This document shows positions 39,047-49,703 of a stretch of DNA of 64,000 nt, one piece after another. Both the position numbers and the translations under genes were made by a program. A model generated the notes under the pieces. It saw only the letters and a program-made list of their open reading frames with translations. It ran no database searches and was not told the origin of the DNA. Position 1 is the stretch's first letter; each line of letters opens with the position of its first letter. The stretch is from Lactiplantibacillus nangangensis (GTDB lineage: Bacteria; Bacillota; Bacilli; Lactobacillales; Lactobacillaceae), in assembly GCF_005405065.1 (NCBI RefSeq), contig NZ_BJDI01000003.1:186001-250000 (forward strand). The letters are read 5' to 3'.

Positions 39047-40264
39047 ATGCAATATACTGAAATAATGGTGCGTTACGGTGAACTCTCAACTAAAGGGAAG
39101 AACAAACGAAACTTTATTGATAGTTTAGGTCGTAACGTCCGCAAAGCACTGCACGATTTCCCAGAACTTAAAGTTCATGCCGATCGTGACCGGATGCATA
39201 TCGCTTTAAATGGCGAAGATGCGACGAAGGTCATGGGACGGTTGAAGTTGGTTTTCGGGATTCAGAACTTCTCACCAAGTATTCGGGTGCCACAAGACAT
39301 GGCAGCCGTTTATGAAACCGCAATTGAAATGGTGAAAGCACAGTTTGAACCAGGAATGACGTTTAAGGTCAACACGCGCCGTTCTGATCATAACTTTGAA
39401 TACGACACGAATGCCATCAACGATATGTTAGGCGGTCAGATCTTAGACCACGTGGATGGGATTCAAGTTAAGATGAAGCAACCTGATATCGTCATTCGTG
39501 TTGAAGTCCGCCCTAATGGGATCTTCTTGTCGTCTGAAACGATTCAAGGTGCTGGTGGGTTGCCAGTTGGGACTGCCGGTAAAGGGATGTTAATGTTATC
39601 TGGTGGGATTGACTCACCTGTTGCTGGTTATCTCGGCATGAAGCGTGGCGTTGATATGGAAATGGTTCATTTCTTCAGTCCGCCATACACGAGTGAACAA
39701 GCCTTGGCTAAAGCCAAGCAACTAGCGTCAACTTTAGCAAGTTATTCAGGTAGTGTGAAATTCATCCAGATTCCATTTACTGAAATTCAAGAAGAAATCA
39801 AAGAAAAGGTCCCAGAAGGCTATTTGATGACGGTTCAACGTCGTTTGATGATGCGTTTGATGGATGCCATTACGCGTGAACGCCATGGTAAGGCCATTTT
39901 CAATGGTGAATCTTTAGGCCAAGTGGCTTCACAAACAATGGATAGCATGATTGCCATCAATGACGTGACAGCGTTACCTGTTTTACGACCAGTGATTTCA
40001 ATGGACAAGACTGAAATCATCAAGATTGCCGAAGACATTGACACGTATAACTTGTCGATCATGCCTTTTGAAGACTGTTGTACAATTTTTGCGCCACCAG
40101 CACCAAAGACGCATCCAAAACTCGACCGTTCGCGGGCCTACGAGGAACGGATTGATGTCGAAGGCTTGATGGCACGCGCCATGGCTGGGATTAAGATTAC
40201 CGAAATCAAGCCAGGTGAGAATTACATGAATGCACAGGAAGATGTGTTTGCGGAATTGCTTTAA
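39047..40264 (+). CDS. thiI: tRNA 4-thiouridine synthase ThiI
   Basis: A 405-residue enzyme that thiolates U8 of tRNA and can supply sulfur for thiamine. An N-terminal ferredoxin-like and THUMP domain precedes the PP-loop [13 protein letters not shown] (about residue 185). The rhodanese domain of the E. coli form is absent, as usual in Firmicutes, so it depends on the desulfurase encoded just upstream. AAAGGAACC precedes the ATG. Confidence 0.95.
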   Translation: MQYTEIMVRYGELSTKGKNKRNFIDSLGRNVRKALHDFPELKVHADRDRMHIALNGEDATKVMGRLKLVFGIQNFSPSIRVPQDMAAVYETAIEMVKAQFEPGMTFKVNTRRSDHNFEYDTNAINDMLGGQILDHVDGIQVKMKQPDIVIRVEVRPNGIFLSSETIQGAGGLPVGTAGKGMLMLSGGIDSPVAGYLGMKRGVDMEMVHFFSPPYTSEQALAKAKQLASTLASYSGSVKFIQIPFTEIQEEIKEKVPEGYLMTVQRRLMMRLMDAITRERHGKAIFNGESLGQVASQTMDSMIAINDVTALPVLRPVISMDKTEIIKIAEDIDTYNLSIMPFEDCCTIFAPPAPKTHPKLDRSRAYEERIDVEGLMARAMAGIKITEIKPGENYMNAQEDVFAELL

Positions 40265-40271
40265 AACAAGA

Positions 40272-40397
40272 GTGTTCGACGGCACGGGTTGCTGGTGAGC
40301 ATTATCGTAGCTAGGGCATTATGTGGTGGTCTTTCCACATAGTGCCCTAGATGTGATAAGCGGAGCCCGCAGTGCCGTCGAACACGTTTCAGCAATC
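40272..40397 (-). repeat. Dispersed palindromic element, family C copy 2
   Basis: GTGTTCGACGGCAC (40272-40285) and GTGCCGTCGAACAC (40371-40384) form a perfect outer stem. Inside is CTAGGGCA.TATGTGG...CCACATA.TGCCCTAG. GCTGGTGAGCATT and AAGCGGAGCCC match copies 1 and 3 in reverse. The trailing CACGTTTCAGCAAT matches the reverse of ATTGCCGAAACGTG in copy 3. Confidence 0.7.
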
Positions 40398-40444
40398 AAG
40401 GTGAGGGAGTGTTCTAGTCATCAGTATCATGCGGTTTGAGCATG

Positions 40445-40505
40445 GTGCTGGTGACGTAGCTAAGCGGAGGAAGCTGCCTCGTCGAACACGTTTCGGCAAT
40501 CAAAG
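40445..40505 (-). repeat. Partial family C copy, hairpin deleted
   Basis: GTGCTGGTGACGTAGCTAAGCGGAGG followed by GTCGAACACGTTTCGGCAATCAAAG repeats the ends of copy 2 without its central hairpin. It lies about 100 bases further on. Together they fill most of 40272-40505. Confidence 0.55.
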
Positions 40506-40565
40506 TAAAACGGTGGTCTAGCACTGTTTGTCGACGTTGCTACATTTCCCTAAACAAATCACAAC

Positions 40566-40606
40566 GAAACTCGTTTCAGCTCAATCACTGAGACGAGTTT
40601 TTTTGT
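40566..40606 (+). terminator. Terminator downstream of thiI
   Basis: AAACTCGTTTCAG pairs with CTGAGACGAGTTT, followed by T5. Confidence 0.85.
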
Positions 40607-40700
40607 TCACCAAATAAAGTAGCGCAAATCATCATAATGATGATGAGAATATGCTAAGCTAATGCCAACGTTATAGCATTCTGGTGAAGGCGGTGAGTAG

Positions 40701-41963
40701 ATGGACTTTCGAACCTTACTAAAACAATGTGCAACAAGTCAGACGCTCTTAATGGGTCATTTTGGTCTGGAACGAGAAGGCCAACGTGTGACAGCGACTG
40801 GTGATTTGGCTAGGACCGATTTTCCGCCAACCTTATCGCCAAATTCGACCCGGATTCAACGTGACTTTGCCGAAACGCAGCTAGAACTAGTTACGTCAGT
40901 CACGGCTTCTTTGGCAGCTTTATGGATGCAACTCCAGCAGGTTCATTTTGAAGCTCGCCAAGCGCTAACGGAAGGCGAGCTAATTTGGCCGTTAAGTCTA
41001 CCACCCGCGTTACCGGTCAATGCTGAAAATATCACTATTGCCAAACTACCTGATCCGGCAGCGGTTGCTTATCGTCAACAGTTGGCAGTGCGCTATGGTC
41101 GGCGTCGTCAAATGATGTGTGGCACCCATTTTAATTATGAGTTTTCACCGCAACTGGTTCAGCAACTTTTTGCAGCGCAAACTGAGGAGACAAAAATCAG
41201 GACTTTTAAAGATAAGTTATACCTCAAAATGGCCCGAAATTACGCGCATTATCGTTGGTTAGTGACTTATTTAATGGGGGCGACGCCAGTCAGTGAGCCT
41301 CACTACTTTGAGTCCCAAACTGGTCCCCAAGAACCAGTTCGAAGTCTTCGCAATAGTCGATTTGGTTATACGAACCGGACCACTGTGTTGGTGTCGTATC
41401 GGTCTTTAGCCGTCTATTTGAGTGATATTGACCAATTGGTGGCCCGTGGTGAACTGGGTGCGGCGAAGGAATTCTATGCACCCGTGCGATTACGGGGTGG
41501 TCAGCAAGTTACAGAGCTAAAAACAACTGGCATTCAATATTTAGAGATTCGCAATCTTGATTTGAATCCGTTGGCAGCTAACGGCATCGACATCGCACAA
41601 CTTAAGTTTTTACACTTATTCTTAATCACGATGTTGTGGTTAGATGAAGGTGTCGACGCTGATCAGTGGGTCACAGCGGGTGATCAGTTCAACGAGGTAG
41701 TTGCCCTCGGTACGCCGTTGTCGCAACCTGCGCGACTTCAAGAAGGGCAACGTTTACTGGCAGCGATGCGTGCCATTGTGATTCAATTTGGCTTGACGGG
41801 ATTTGGTCCCATTTTAAAGACGGCGGCAGCCGCACTTACGCAGCCACAGTTAACACTCGCCGGGCAATGGTGGCACTTGATTGTCACGCACCCACAGGCT
41901 CAGGTTGCGACCAGGCTGGCACAGCAGTATCAACAGCTTACTTTACGGGAACGGTTGCACTAA
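40701..41963 (+). CDS. gshA: Glutamate-cysteine ligase, stand-alone
   Basis: A 420-residue ligase that makes gamma-glutamylcysteine from Glu, Cys and ATP. The acidic metal ligands of the family are present: FGLEREGQR (E24, E26), RDFAETQLEL (D55, E58, E62), GTHFNYEF and YLEIRNLDLNP, with SLRNSRFGYTN for substrate. It is about 100 residues shorter than E. coli GshA and ends where the ligase domain of GshF proteins ends; no synthetase domain is attached. The GshF-like protein at 30349 lacks several of these residues. With no certain glutathione synthetase in view, the product may stop at gamma-glutamylcysteine. Confidence 0.88.
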   Translation: MDFRTLLKQCATSQTLLMGHFGLEREGQRVTATGDLARTDFPPTLSPNSTRIQRDFAETQLELVTSVTASLAALWMQLQQVHFEARQALTEGELIWPLSLPPALPVNAENITIAKLPDPAAVAYRQQLAVRYGRRRQMMCGTHFNYEFSPQLVQQLFAAQTEETKIRTFKDKLYLKMARNYAHYRWLVTYLMGATPVSEPHYFESQTGPQEPVRSLRNSRFGYTNRTTVLVSYRSLAVYLSDIDQLVARGELGAAKEFYAPVRLRGGQQVTELKTTGIQYLEIRNLDLNPLAANGIDIAQLKFLHLFLITMLWLDEGVDADQWVTAGDQFNEVVALGTPLSQPARLQEGQRLLAAMRAIVIQFGLTGFGPILKTAAAALTQPQLTLAGQWWHLIVTHPQAQVATRLAQQYQQLTLRERLH

Positions 41964-42078
41964 TTTGCCGAATTATAAAGTTATTGTTTGCGACTGCCCC
42001 GACTTTGCGGTACATTTGAAGCATACTAGTTAAACTAGTAATCGTTAGCTTAATCAAGTTATTGAAGGGGTGTTTGCT

Positions 42079-42573
42079 GTGCAAGTATTATTTCATGATC
42101 AGCCGTTAGATTTAGTTGGAGAACCCTTAGCAGATGGCGCTGAATTGCCAAAGTTTAAAGTGTTCACAACCCATAATGAGAAGCTCAAGACTAAAGATCT
42201 TTTAGGCAAGCCCGCGTTGATTAGTGTCATGCCCGATATCGATACTCGGGTCTGCTCCATTCAGACGAAAAAGTTCAATCAACAAGCCGACCAATACCCA
42301 CATGTTCAATTCTTGGCCGTCTCGAATAACTCAATTGCGGATCAAGCTGGCTGGTGTGCCAAGGAAGGCGTCAAGAATTTGACGGTCGTTTCAGATGAAG
42401 AACTTTCCTTTGGTTATGCCACCAATTTATACTTGCCAAACAACGGCACGTTAGCTCGGGCCATTTACGTCGTGGATGCCGCTGGTAAGGTGGTTTATCA
42501 CGAGATCGTGCCTGAAATGACGCATGAACCAAATTATGTGGCGGCCTTGGATGCTTTGGCACAATTTGAATAA
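42079..42573 (+). CDS. tpx: Thiol peroxidase Tpx
   Basis: A 164-residue atypical 2-Cys peroxiredoxin that reduces hydroperoxides at the expense of thioredoxin. The peroxidatic cysteine is in DTRVCSIQTKKF and the resolving one in GWCAKEGVKNL. FVVD-like YVVDAAGKVVYHEIV closes the fold. I chose GTG at 42079, eight bases after AAGGGG; a GTG at 42070 overlaps that site. It follows gshA without an obvious terminator between. Confidence 0.92.
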   Translation: MQVLFHDQPLDLVGEPLADGAELPKFKVFTTHNEKLKTKDLLGKPALISVMPDIDTRVCSIQTKKFNQQADQYPHVQFLAVSNNSIADQAGWCAKEGVKNLTVVSDEELSFGYATNLYLPNNGTLARAIYVVDAAGKVVYHEIVPEMTHEPNYVAALDALAQFE

Positions 42574-42576
42574 GCA

Positions 42577-42990
42577 TTGACGCCCAATTAGAAATTGATT
42601 ACAATAGGAACATTCAAGCGATGAGCAAGAGAGTAACTTCAAGTTGCATCCTCAGAAAGAAAATGGTGCTGTAAGTTTTCGTTGCGGATTGAAGTGAAAG
42701 TAGCTTGCGAGCTGTTGGTCTGAAATTAGAGTAGGGCTGACCGGACGGATACACCGTTCGTTAACAATAATGTTTAAGTGTGAAGAGAGTTTCAGCGATA
42801 TTGCCGAAACGTGCTTCAAAAGGCAGCGGCCTCCGCTTCGCTACGCCACTGATTAGATGCTAAAACCGCATCGAACCAGTGACTAGGCGATGCTCAGCAG
42901 CTGAGCGCCTTTTGAACCACTCTTTAAATTTAGGTGGTACCGCGAAGTCTATTCGTCCTAATGTCAATTTAGGAGAATAGGCTTTTTTCG
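42577..42990 (+). promoter_or_regulatory. T-box leader of valS, with promoter
   Basis: TTGACG (42577-42582) and TACAAT (42600-42605), 17 apart, start a leader with AGAGAGT near its 5' end. The T-box GGTGGTACCGCG is at 42933-42944, and a terminator AGTCTATTC...GAATAGGCT-T6 ends at 42988. tRNA-Val is the expected ligand from the gene below. A family C palindrome occupies 42802-42917, between the upstream stems and the antiterminator. Confidence 0.88.
42802..42917 (+). repeat. Family C palindromic element inside the valS T-box
   Basis: TTCAAAAGGC and GCCTTTTGAA form the outer stem. CCTCCGCTTCGCTACGC and GGCGATGCTCAGCAGCTGAG match copy 1. The central CACTGATTAGATGC...GCATCGAACCAGTG hairpin keeps pairing with changed bases. 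Confidence 0.75.
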
Positions 42991-43016
42991 TGCCAAAAAT
43001 GAAAGGATGGACTCAT

Positions 43017-45686
43017 ATGTCAGAAGATTTAACCACTGATATGCCCACTAAGTATGACCCTACCGCCGTTGAAAAAGGCCGGTATCAAACTTGGTTGGAC
43101 GAAGGCTTATTTAAGCCCTCAGGCGACAAGAAAGCACAACCTTACTCAATCGTTTTGCCCCCACCAAATGTTACTGGTAAGTTGCATTTAGGTCATGCTT
43201 GGGACACCACGTTACAAGATATCATCATTCGTCAAAAACGGATGCAAGGTTTTGATACGCTCTGGTTACCAGGGATGGACCACGCTGGTATCGCAACGCA
43301 AGCTAAGGTTGAAGCTAAGTTACGTGAACAAGGGATTAGCCGTTACGATTTAGGTCGTGAAAAGTTTGTCCAACAAGTTTGGGATTGGAAAGACGAATAC
43401 GCCTCAATCATCAAGCAACAATGGGGCAAACTGGGCCTGTCACTCGACTATTCACGTGAACGCTTTACGATGGATAAAGGGTTGTCTGATGCCGTTAAGA
43501 AAGTTTTCGTGACCCTTTATAAGAAGGGCTTAATTTATCGCGGCGAATACATCATTAACTGGGATCCACAAGCTCGGACTGCTTTGTCAGATATCGAAGT
43601 TATTCATAAAGACGATAAGGGTGCCTTTTACCACGTCAAGTATCCATTCGCTGATAAAGACTACACGTTTAATGGCAAGCATTACATTGAAATTGCCACA
43701 ACGCGTCCCGAAACGATGATGGGTGATACTGCGGTGGCCGTTAATCCTAGTGATGATCGCTATAAAGAGCTCGTTGGTAAAGAAGTCATCTTGCCATTGG
43801 CCGAACGTAAAATTCCAATTATTGCGGATGCATACGTTGATCCTGAATTTGGGACTGGAATGGTTAAAATTACGCCAGCTCATGACCCCAATGACTTCAA
43901 AGTCGGTAATCGCCATGATTTGAAACGGATCAACACGATGAATGAAGACGCCTCAATGAATGCTAATGCCGGTAAGTACGAAGGCTTAGATCGTTTTGCG
44001 GCTCGTAAAGCCATGGTCAAAGATTTACAAGACCAAGACTTGATGATTAAGATTGATCCAATCGTGCATAGTGTTGGTCATTCTGAACGGACTGGGGTTC
44101 AAGTTGAAGCACGCTTATCAACGCAATGGTTCGTTAAGATGAAGCCATTAGCTGAACAAGCCCTTAAAAATCAAAAGGGTGATGACAAAGTTAACTTCGT
44201 GCCGGATCGTTTTGAAGAGACTTTTAATCAATGGATGGAAAACGTGCATGATTGGGTTATTTCACGACAACTCTGGTGGGGACATCAAATTCCAGCTTGG
44301 TACAACAAGCAGACAGGTGAGACTTACGTTGACGTCGAACCACCAAAGGATATTGAAAATTGGGAACAAGACCCAGATGTTTTGGATACTTGGTTTTCAA
44401 GTGCCTTATGGCCATTTTCAACGATGGGTTGGCCAGATGAAAATGCCGAAGACTTTAAGCGCTATTTCCCAACCAATACGTTAGTCACCGGTTACGATAT
44501 TATCTTCTTCTGGGTTTCACGGATGATGTTCCAAAGCCTTGAGTTTACTGGTCGGCGGCCATTTAAGAACGTCTTGCTACACGGTCTGATCCGTGACGAA
44601 CAAGGTCGCAAGATGAGTAAATCCTTAGGTAATGGGATTGATCCAATGGATGTCATCAAGAAGTACGGTGCCGATGCCTTACGTTGGTTCTTATCAAATG
44701 GCTCCACGGCTGGTCAAGATGTTCGTTTCAGTTATACGAAGATGGACTCAGCCTGGAACTTTATCAACAAGATTTGGAATGCCAGTCGTTATGTCATCAT
44801 GAACTTGGGTGACATGGACAAGCCAACCTTACCAGCCAAGTCAGAATGGACTTTAGCTGATAAATGGATCTTGAGCCGTTTGAATGCGACTGTTAAACAA
44901 GTGACAGATTGCTTCGAAAAGTTTGATTTTGGTGAAGCCGGTCGGGCCTTATATAACTTTATTTGGAACGATTTCTGTGACTGGTATATTGAAATGAGTA
45001 AAGCCGTTTTAACGGGTGATGATGCGCAAGCCAAAGCCAACACGCAAAATGTTTTGGCCTATGTTTTGGATCAAATGTTGCGGTTACTCCACCCAATCAT
45101 GCCATTCGTGACTGAAAAGATTTGGTTATCGATGCCACACGTTGGTAAATCCTTGGTTGTTGCGGATTACCCAGTTGAACATGCTGAATTCGATGATGCC
45201 GCCGCTGAAAGCGATATGGCCTCATTGATTGAGTTGATCACGGCGGTTCGGAGTATTCGGGCCGAAGCCAACGCCAAGATGTCTTCAGCAGTGGACTTAT
45301 TGATCAAGACGGATAGTGAACGGCTTCAAAACGTCTTCAAGACCAATGAAGATTATATTGACCGCTTCGCTCATCCAAAGACATTGTCGATTGGTGCCGA
45401 TGTCGAAGCACCTAAATTAGCGATGACACAAGTGATCAGTGATGCAGAACTTTACATCCCATTGGCTGAATTAGTTGATTTGAATGAAGAAGTTAAGAAG
45501 CTTGAAAAAGAACAAGCTAAGTTTGAAAGTGAAGTTACGCGGGCCACTAAGAAGCTCGGTAATGAACGTTTCGTTGCGAACGCACCGGAAGATGTTGTAA
45601 ACAGTGAAAAAGAAAAACTGGCTGATAATGAAAGCAAACTCGCTGCCACTAAGCAACGATTAGCTGATATTCAAGCTCAAGCTTAG
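43017..45686 (+). CDS. valS: Valyl-tRNA synthetase
   Basis: An 889-residue class I synthetase. The HIGH-type motif is [15 protein letters not shown] (near residue 45), and KMSKS lies in [14 protein letters not shown]. The editing domain includes [17 protein letters not shown], and the C-terminal 65 residues form the coiled-coil arm that grips tRNA-Val. I chose ATG at 43017 behind GAAAGGATGG; an in-frame GTG at 42990 falls right at the terminator T run. A terminator follows. Confidence 0.96.
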   Translation: MSEDLTTDMPTKYDPTAVEKGRYQTWLDEGLFKPSGDKKAQPYSIVLPPPNVTGKLHLGHAWDTTLQDIIIRQKRMQGFDTLWLPGMDHAGIATQAKVEAKLREQGISRYDLGREKFVQQVWDWKDEYASIIKQQWGKLGLSLDYSRERFTMDKGLSDAVKKVFVTLYKKGLIYRGEYIINWDPQARTALSDIEVIHKDDKGAFYHVKYPFADKDYTFNGKHYIEIATTRPETMMGDTAVAVNPSDDRYKELVGKEVILPLAERKIPIIADAYVDPEFGTGMVKITPAHDPNDFKVGNRHDLKRINTMNEDASMNANAGKYEGLDRFAARKAMVKDLQDQDLMIKIDPIVHSVGHSERTGVQVEARLSTQWFVKMKPLAEQALKNQKGDDKVNFVPDRFEETFNQWMENVHDWVISRQLWWGHQIPAWYNKQTGETYVDVEPPKDIENWEQDPDVLDTWFSSALWPFSTMGWPDENAEDFKRYFPTNTLVTGYDIIFFWVSRMMFQSLEFTGRRPFKNVLLHGLIRDEQGRKMSKSLGNGIDPMDVIKKYGADALRWFLSNGSTAGQDVRFSYTKMDSAWNFINKIWNASRYVIMNLGDMDKPTLPAKSEWTLADKWILSRLNATVKQVTDCFEKFDFGEAGRALYNFIWNDFCDWYIEMSKAVLTGDDAQAKANTQNVLAYVLDQMLRLLHPIMPFVTEKIWLSMPHVGKSLVVADYPVEHAEFDDAAAESDMASLIELITAVRSIRAEANAKMSSAVDLLIKTDSERLQNVFKTNEDYIDRFAHPKTLSIGADVEAPKLAMTQVISDAELYIPLAELVDLNEEVKKLEKEQAKFESEVTRATKKLGNERFVANAPEDVVNSEKEKLADNESKLAATKQRLADIQAQA

Positions 45687-45693
45687 ACAAATC

Positions 45694-45736
45694 GAAAGTC
45701 TATCGAACCTACAAAGGGTTTGGTAGACTTTTTTGT
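45694..45736 (+). terminator. Terminator after valS
   Basis: AAAGTCTATCGAACC pairs with GGGTTTGGTAGACTTT (with G-U pairs), followed by a T run. Confidence 0.8.
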
Positions 45737-45802
45737 CGTTCCATAGAAAAAATGGTAAAATATGTCATTGAAGTTTGGCTTGAGTCCACAATTGAATTGT
45801 AT

Positions 45803-46194
45803 CTAAAGGTTGAAAGTTGATCATTGCCGCTTCCGGTTGTTGTTGATAACATGCGGCCGAGGGACCGGGTCAAGCCTGAGGAACGTTTTGCCCCTCGCCC
45901 GAAAGCTTTGCCAAGCCCGCAAATCTCCCGGCCGGTCCGTGGTGTAAGACCGGAAGATCACCGGTCAAACGCCACCTACACGTCCGATGCTATCAACAAC
46001 AACCTACAGCTAGTTAACTGCTTTGAATGATTAGGCAATTGTGTAAATTTAGCTGAGCTGGTCAGAATTGGTGTACCGAGTGGGCAAAATCTGATTATGC
46101 CTGACGGAGTGGCGAGCCGTGTGAGATCGTTTTAGGTATAACTAACGTGAGTATTACTGGATTCACGGCAACTTTGATGATTTCAACTTTTAAT
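45803..46194 (+). repeat. Dispersed palindromic element, family A copy 3
   Basis: The core at 45835-46004 runs between GGTTGTTGTTGATA and TATCAACAACAACC. The outer ends are AAGGTTGAAAGTTG and CAACTTTTAATTG. It is the same way round as copy 2. The following 46195-46405 is A/T-rich with a short CCGACCGGCAGGCGG that resembles the right end of family B; no gene is seen there. Confidence 0.8.
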
Positions 46195-46410
46195 TGTCAT
46201 TGCAGATTGTGTTAAAAGGTAACTGTTATTCTTCCATGTTACTTAGTCTTTGTAGATACTGAATGATTCTGCAATTGAATTTGCATTGAAAAAGTTATCT
46301 AGCCGACCGGCAGGCGGAAAATAGCACTATGATTGCGGTTCAAGCTGTGACTAACGTGTTTTAAAGATCAATACCGAAATGACATAATCTTTGAAAGAGG
46401 AGCGATTTGA

Positions 46411-47730
46411 TTGATTGAAAATTATGATCAGGCCTTGGCATTTATTCATGGCCGGACGAAATTTAAAAAGTTACCGACATTGGACCGGATGCGTCGATTC
46501 TTACAAGAACTCGGTGATCCGCAATTAAAAATTAATGGCATCCACGTTGCTGGGACGAATGGTAAAGGCTCTACGGTGGCTAACTTGCGTGAGTTATTTA
46601 TGGCGGATGGCCTAACCGTGGGAACGTTTACGTCGCCATTTATTACCCGCTTTAATGAACGCATCAGTGTGGACGGGGAACCAATCAGTGATGATGACTT
46701 GGTCGCGTTGGTCCAAAAAGTTCAGCCAGTCGTGGCGAAGTTAGATGCGGAGTTGCCGACGGGTGGTCCAACTGAATTTGAAATTATTACGGCGATGATG
46801 TTTCTGTATTTTGCCACGCAACCCATTGATATTGCGATTGTGGAAGTCGGTTTAGGTGGCTTGTATGATTCAACAAACGTCTTCACACCCAAGGTTAGTG
46901 CCATTACGACGATCGGCTATGATCACATGCAAATTTTAGGTCATACGTTGACCGCGATTGCGGAACAGAAGGCCGGTATTATCAAGCCAAATGTTCCGGT
47001 AGTCGTTGGTAAATTACCCGCAGAAGCGCAAACGGTGATGGTCGCGACGGCGGCGAAACAACAGGCATCCCTACAAACGTTAGGCATCGACTTTCAGACG
47101 ACATTGTTGCCGCCTCAAGGTTGGGAAGAACGGTTTAATTTTGATGATGAGCAGGATCATTTCAAAGGCTTGACCACGCCACTACTTGGTGACTATCAAG
47201 TGGACAATGCCGCGGTCGCACTGGCAGCCTACTTGACGTATCATCGTCAGGCCCAGTTGCCGGTCAATGTCCGTGACGTGCGCCAAGCATTAGCCAATAC
47301 CAGTTGGCCGGGTCGTTTGGAACGGTTGAATGCGGAACCACTGATCTTGATTGATGGTGCTCACAATGAGCCTGCCGTGACGGAATTAGCGGCGACGCTT
47401 AAGGAACGCTTTGGTCAGCAGACGGTCTATGTGATTTTTGCGGTACTCGCTGACAAACAACATGATCAGATGATTCAGACGCTCGCGGCCTTGCCGAATG
47501 TGCGCCTATTGTTGACGAAATTTGCTGGGCCCAATCCTAAGCGCCAAGCGACGGATCCGGCAGCATTAGCAGCAGAGTTACCCGCACACTACGATGCCCC
47601 AGTTTTTGACGATTGGCAATCAGCGCTGGTGGCCGCGACTAATGAGATGTCGAGCGAAGATGTCCTGTTACTGACGGGCTCACTGTACTTTATTTCTGAC
47701 GTACGGGCATATTTTAAAACGCAAGCTTAA
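46411..47730 (+). CDS. folC: Folylpolyglutamate synthase / dihydrofolate synthase
   Basis: A 439-residue Mur-ligase-fold enzyme that adds glutamate to folates. The P-loop is in VAGTNGKGSTVANL (about residue 50). The conserved TEFEIITAMMFLYFA, EVGLGGLYDSTN and LIDGAHNEPA follow in order. It starts with TTG at 46411, eight bases after AAAGAGGAG. Whether it also makes dihydrofolate from dihydropteroate cannot be told from this window. radC follows 39 bases later. Confidence 0.94.
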   Translation: MIENYDQALAFIHGRTKFKKLPTLDRMRRFLQELGDPQLKINGIHVAGTNGKGSTVANLRELFMADGLTVGTFTSPFITRFNERISVDGEPISDDDLVALVQKVQPVVAKLDAELPTGGPTEFEIITAMMFLYFATQPIDIAIVEVGLGGLYDSTNVFTPKVSAITTIGYDHMQILGHTLTAIAEQKAGIIKPNVPVVVGKLPAEAQTVMVATAAKQQASLQTLGIDFQTTLLPPQGWEERFNFDDEQDHFKGLTTPLLGDYQVDNAAVALAAYLTYHRQAQLPVNVRDVRQALANTSWPGRLERLNAEPLILIDGAHNEPAVTELAATLKERFGQQTVYVIFAVLADKQHDQMIQTLAALPNVRLLLTKFAGPNPKRQATDPAALAAELPAHYDAPVFDDWQSALVAATNEMSSEDVLLLTGSLYFISDVRAYFKTQA

Positions 47731-47769
47731 GACGATTACGGAACTACCTATTAGATAGGGGGCTTTCGT

Positions 47770-48411
47770 ATGAGTTTATTGACTGGTCGCACGGATGACC
47801 ATGGGACACAGATCCATCAGCTGATTCAGACTTATTTCCAAGATTTCTTAGAACCAACCGCGGCGGCAACGGCGACACTGGCGTTTGAGGGTAGTTATCC
47901 AGCTGCCCAAGTGACAGAATGGTCACAACAACCGGCGAGTGATCCACTTTGGAACAGTTTACTGACCGCGTTACGTTGTGGTCGGTTGTTGCAACAACAG
48001 CCGCGCGTCGTTTTAGGGCAGATTTATGGGAGTCAGCAAATCGGTGAAGACTTGATGCATGACTTTGCTGGTTTAGCTCAAGAACAATTACTCTTGATTT
48101 GTTTGGATACGAAGAATCGGATTTTAAAGCGGCAGATCATTTTTCAGGGGACTTTGAATGCTTGTCCGGTTCATCCACGCGAGATTTTTCAGGCGGCCTT
48201 ACTAACATCGACTGCCCGGGTCGTCGTTGCCCATAATCATCCAAGTGGGGATTGTGAGCCCTCGGCAAAAGATACAGAATTTACCGAACGGATGGCCGCT
48301 GGTGGGGCCTTACTCGGGTTACCGCTGCTAGATAGTTTTGTCGTTGGTGAGAACGATTACTTCAGTTTTGCCGAGCAAGGATTGTTAAATTGTAATACGG
48401 ATTCAGAATAG
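47770..48411 (+). CDS. radC: RadC-like JAB-domain protein
   Basis: A 213-residue protein of the RadC family. The JAMM metal motif is present: VVAHNHPSGDCEPSAKD, preceded by a conserved glutamate region. The N-terminal helix-hairpin part is shortened and divergent. Despite its name, a role in DNA repair is not established; the fold is a zinc peptidase type. Its place between folC and mreB is typical for lactobacilli. Confidence 0.88.
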   Translation: MSLLTGRTDDHGTQIHQLIQTYFQDFLEPTAAATATLAFEGSYPAAQVTEWSQQPASDPLWNSLLTALRCGRLLQQQPRVVLGQIYGSQQIGEDLMHDFAGLAQEQLLLICLDTKNRILKRQIIFQGTLNACPVHPREIFQAALLTSTARVVVAHNHPSGDCEPSAKDTEFTERMAAGGALLGLPLLDSFVVGENDYFSFAEQGLLNCNTDSE

Positions 48412-48434
48412 ATTGTGTTAAAATAACGGGGTTA

Positions 48435-48474
48435 GGGCGAGTGTTTTACTCGCGCTGATCGCGTTTTTTTGTTA
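48435..48474 (+). terminator. Terminator after radC
   Basis: A GCGAGT...ACTCGC hairpin and a following GATCGCG segment lead into T7. Confidence 0.6.
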
Positions 48475-48564
48475 AATTTTATCTAAGTTAAATAATGGGA
48501 CTGTATTTTTTAATAGATTACGGTATGCTAGGATTCAGGCAGTATTTTTAATGCTGAGCTATTA

Positions 48565-48573
48565 TGCTATAAT
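48565..48573 (+). promoter_or_regulatory. Extended -10 promoter of mreBCD-minCD
   Basis: TGC-TATAAT (48565-48573), about 55 bases before mreB. It is the likely start of the five-gene unit through minD. Confidence 0.6.
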
Positions 48574-48628
48574 ACTTACTATTATGACTAATAAAAATTA
48601 AATTGTAATTGATGAAGGGATGAATGTA

Positions 48629-49633
48629 GTGTTCGGATTTGGGACAAAGAATATCGGGATCGATCTCGGTACTGCCAATACGATTGTGTACGTTGACGGC
48701 AAGGGAATCGTACTGCGTGAACCATCCGTAGTTGCGAAGAACACGAAGACTGGTGAAATCGTATCCGTTGGCTCAGACGCCCGTGAAATGATTGGACGGA
48801 CCCCCGCAAGTATTGTGGCGATTCGACCAATGAAAGACGGCGTCATTGCGGATTACGATACGACCGTGGCAATGATGAAATACTTTATTCAAAAGACATT
48901 AGGTCGCTCAAACGGGAAGCCTTACGTCATGGTTTGTGTACCATCAGGCGTAACTGAAGTTGAAAAACGAGCAGTGATCGATGCGACTCGCGTGGCTGGT
49001 GCCCGTGATGCGTATGTTATCGAAGAACCATTTGCCGCAGCGATTGGGGCTGGCTTGCCAGTCATGGATCCAACCGGTAGCATGGTTGTTGATATTGGTG
49101 GCGGGACGACCGACGTGGCCACGATTTCTTTAGGTGGGATCGTTTCTAGTCGGTCAATTCGGATGGCTGGTGACAAGATCGATGATTCAATCATCTATCA
49201 TGTCCGTCAAAAGTTTAACTTGTTGATCGGTGAACGAACCGCTGAACAGTTGAAGATGGACGTTGGCTCAGCCTCGATGGCGGCCGCTGAAGATCTTGAC
49301 GGTTCAACGATTCGTGGCCGTGATCTCTTAACGGGTCTCCCAAAGACCGTTGAAATTTCAGCGACGGATGTCTCTGAAGCCATTCAAGAAATCGTTTCTG
49401 AAATTGTTTCTGCAATTAAAGAAACCTTGGAAGAAACCTCGCCAGAAATTGCTTCTGACGTGATTGACCACGGCATCGTCTTGACTGGTGGTGGCGCATT
49501 ATTGAAGAATCTTTCCGAAGTAATTGCTGACGAAACCAAAGTGCCAGTCTTCATCGCAAACGAACCACTCGATTGTGTAGCGGTCGGAACCGGTGAATCA
49601 CTTAAGAGCATTGATGTTATGAAAAAGCGATAA
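48629..49633 (+). CDS. mreB: Rod shape-determining protein MreB
   Basis: A 334-residue actin homologue that organises sidewall synthesis. [31 protein letters not shown] and [14 protein letters not shown] are the nucleotide-binding motifs. I chose GTG at 48629 because [13 protein letters not shown] is the usual N-terminus and GAAGGGATG is well placed for it. ATG at 48620 is an alternative but overlaps that site. It heads the mreBCD-minCD cluster and is a paralogue of mbl at 12736. Confidence 0.94.
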   Translation: MFGFGTKNIGIDLGTANTIVYVDGKGIVLREPSVVAKNTKTGEIVSVGSDAREMIGRTPASIVAIRPMKDGVIADYDTTVAMMKYFIQKTLGRSNGKPYVMVCVPSGVTEVEKRAVIDATRVAGARDAYVIEEPFAAAIGAGLPVMDPTGSMVVDIGGGTTDVATISLGGIVSSRSIRMAGDKIDDSIIYHVRQKFNLLIGERTAEQLKMDVGSASMAAAEDLDGSTIRGRDLLTGLPKTVEISATDVSEAIQEIVSEIVSAIKETLEETSPEIASDVIDHGIVLTGGGALLKNLSEVIADETKVPVFIANEPLDCVAVGTGESLKSIDVMKKR

Positions 49634-49703
49634 CAGGTGAGCGGGAAGATGACTTCCCGCTTATTTATTGTTAAATCATTGAATTTTCGACCGGGGGTTC
49701 ATT

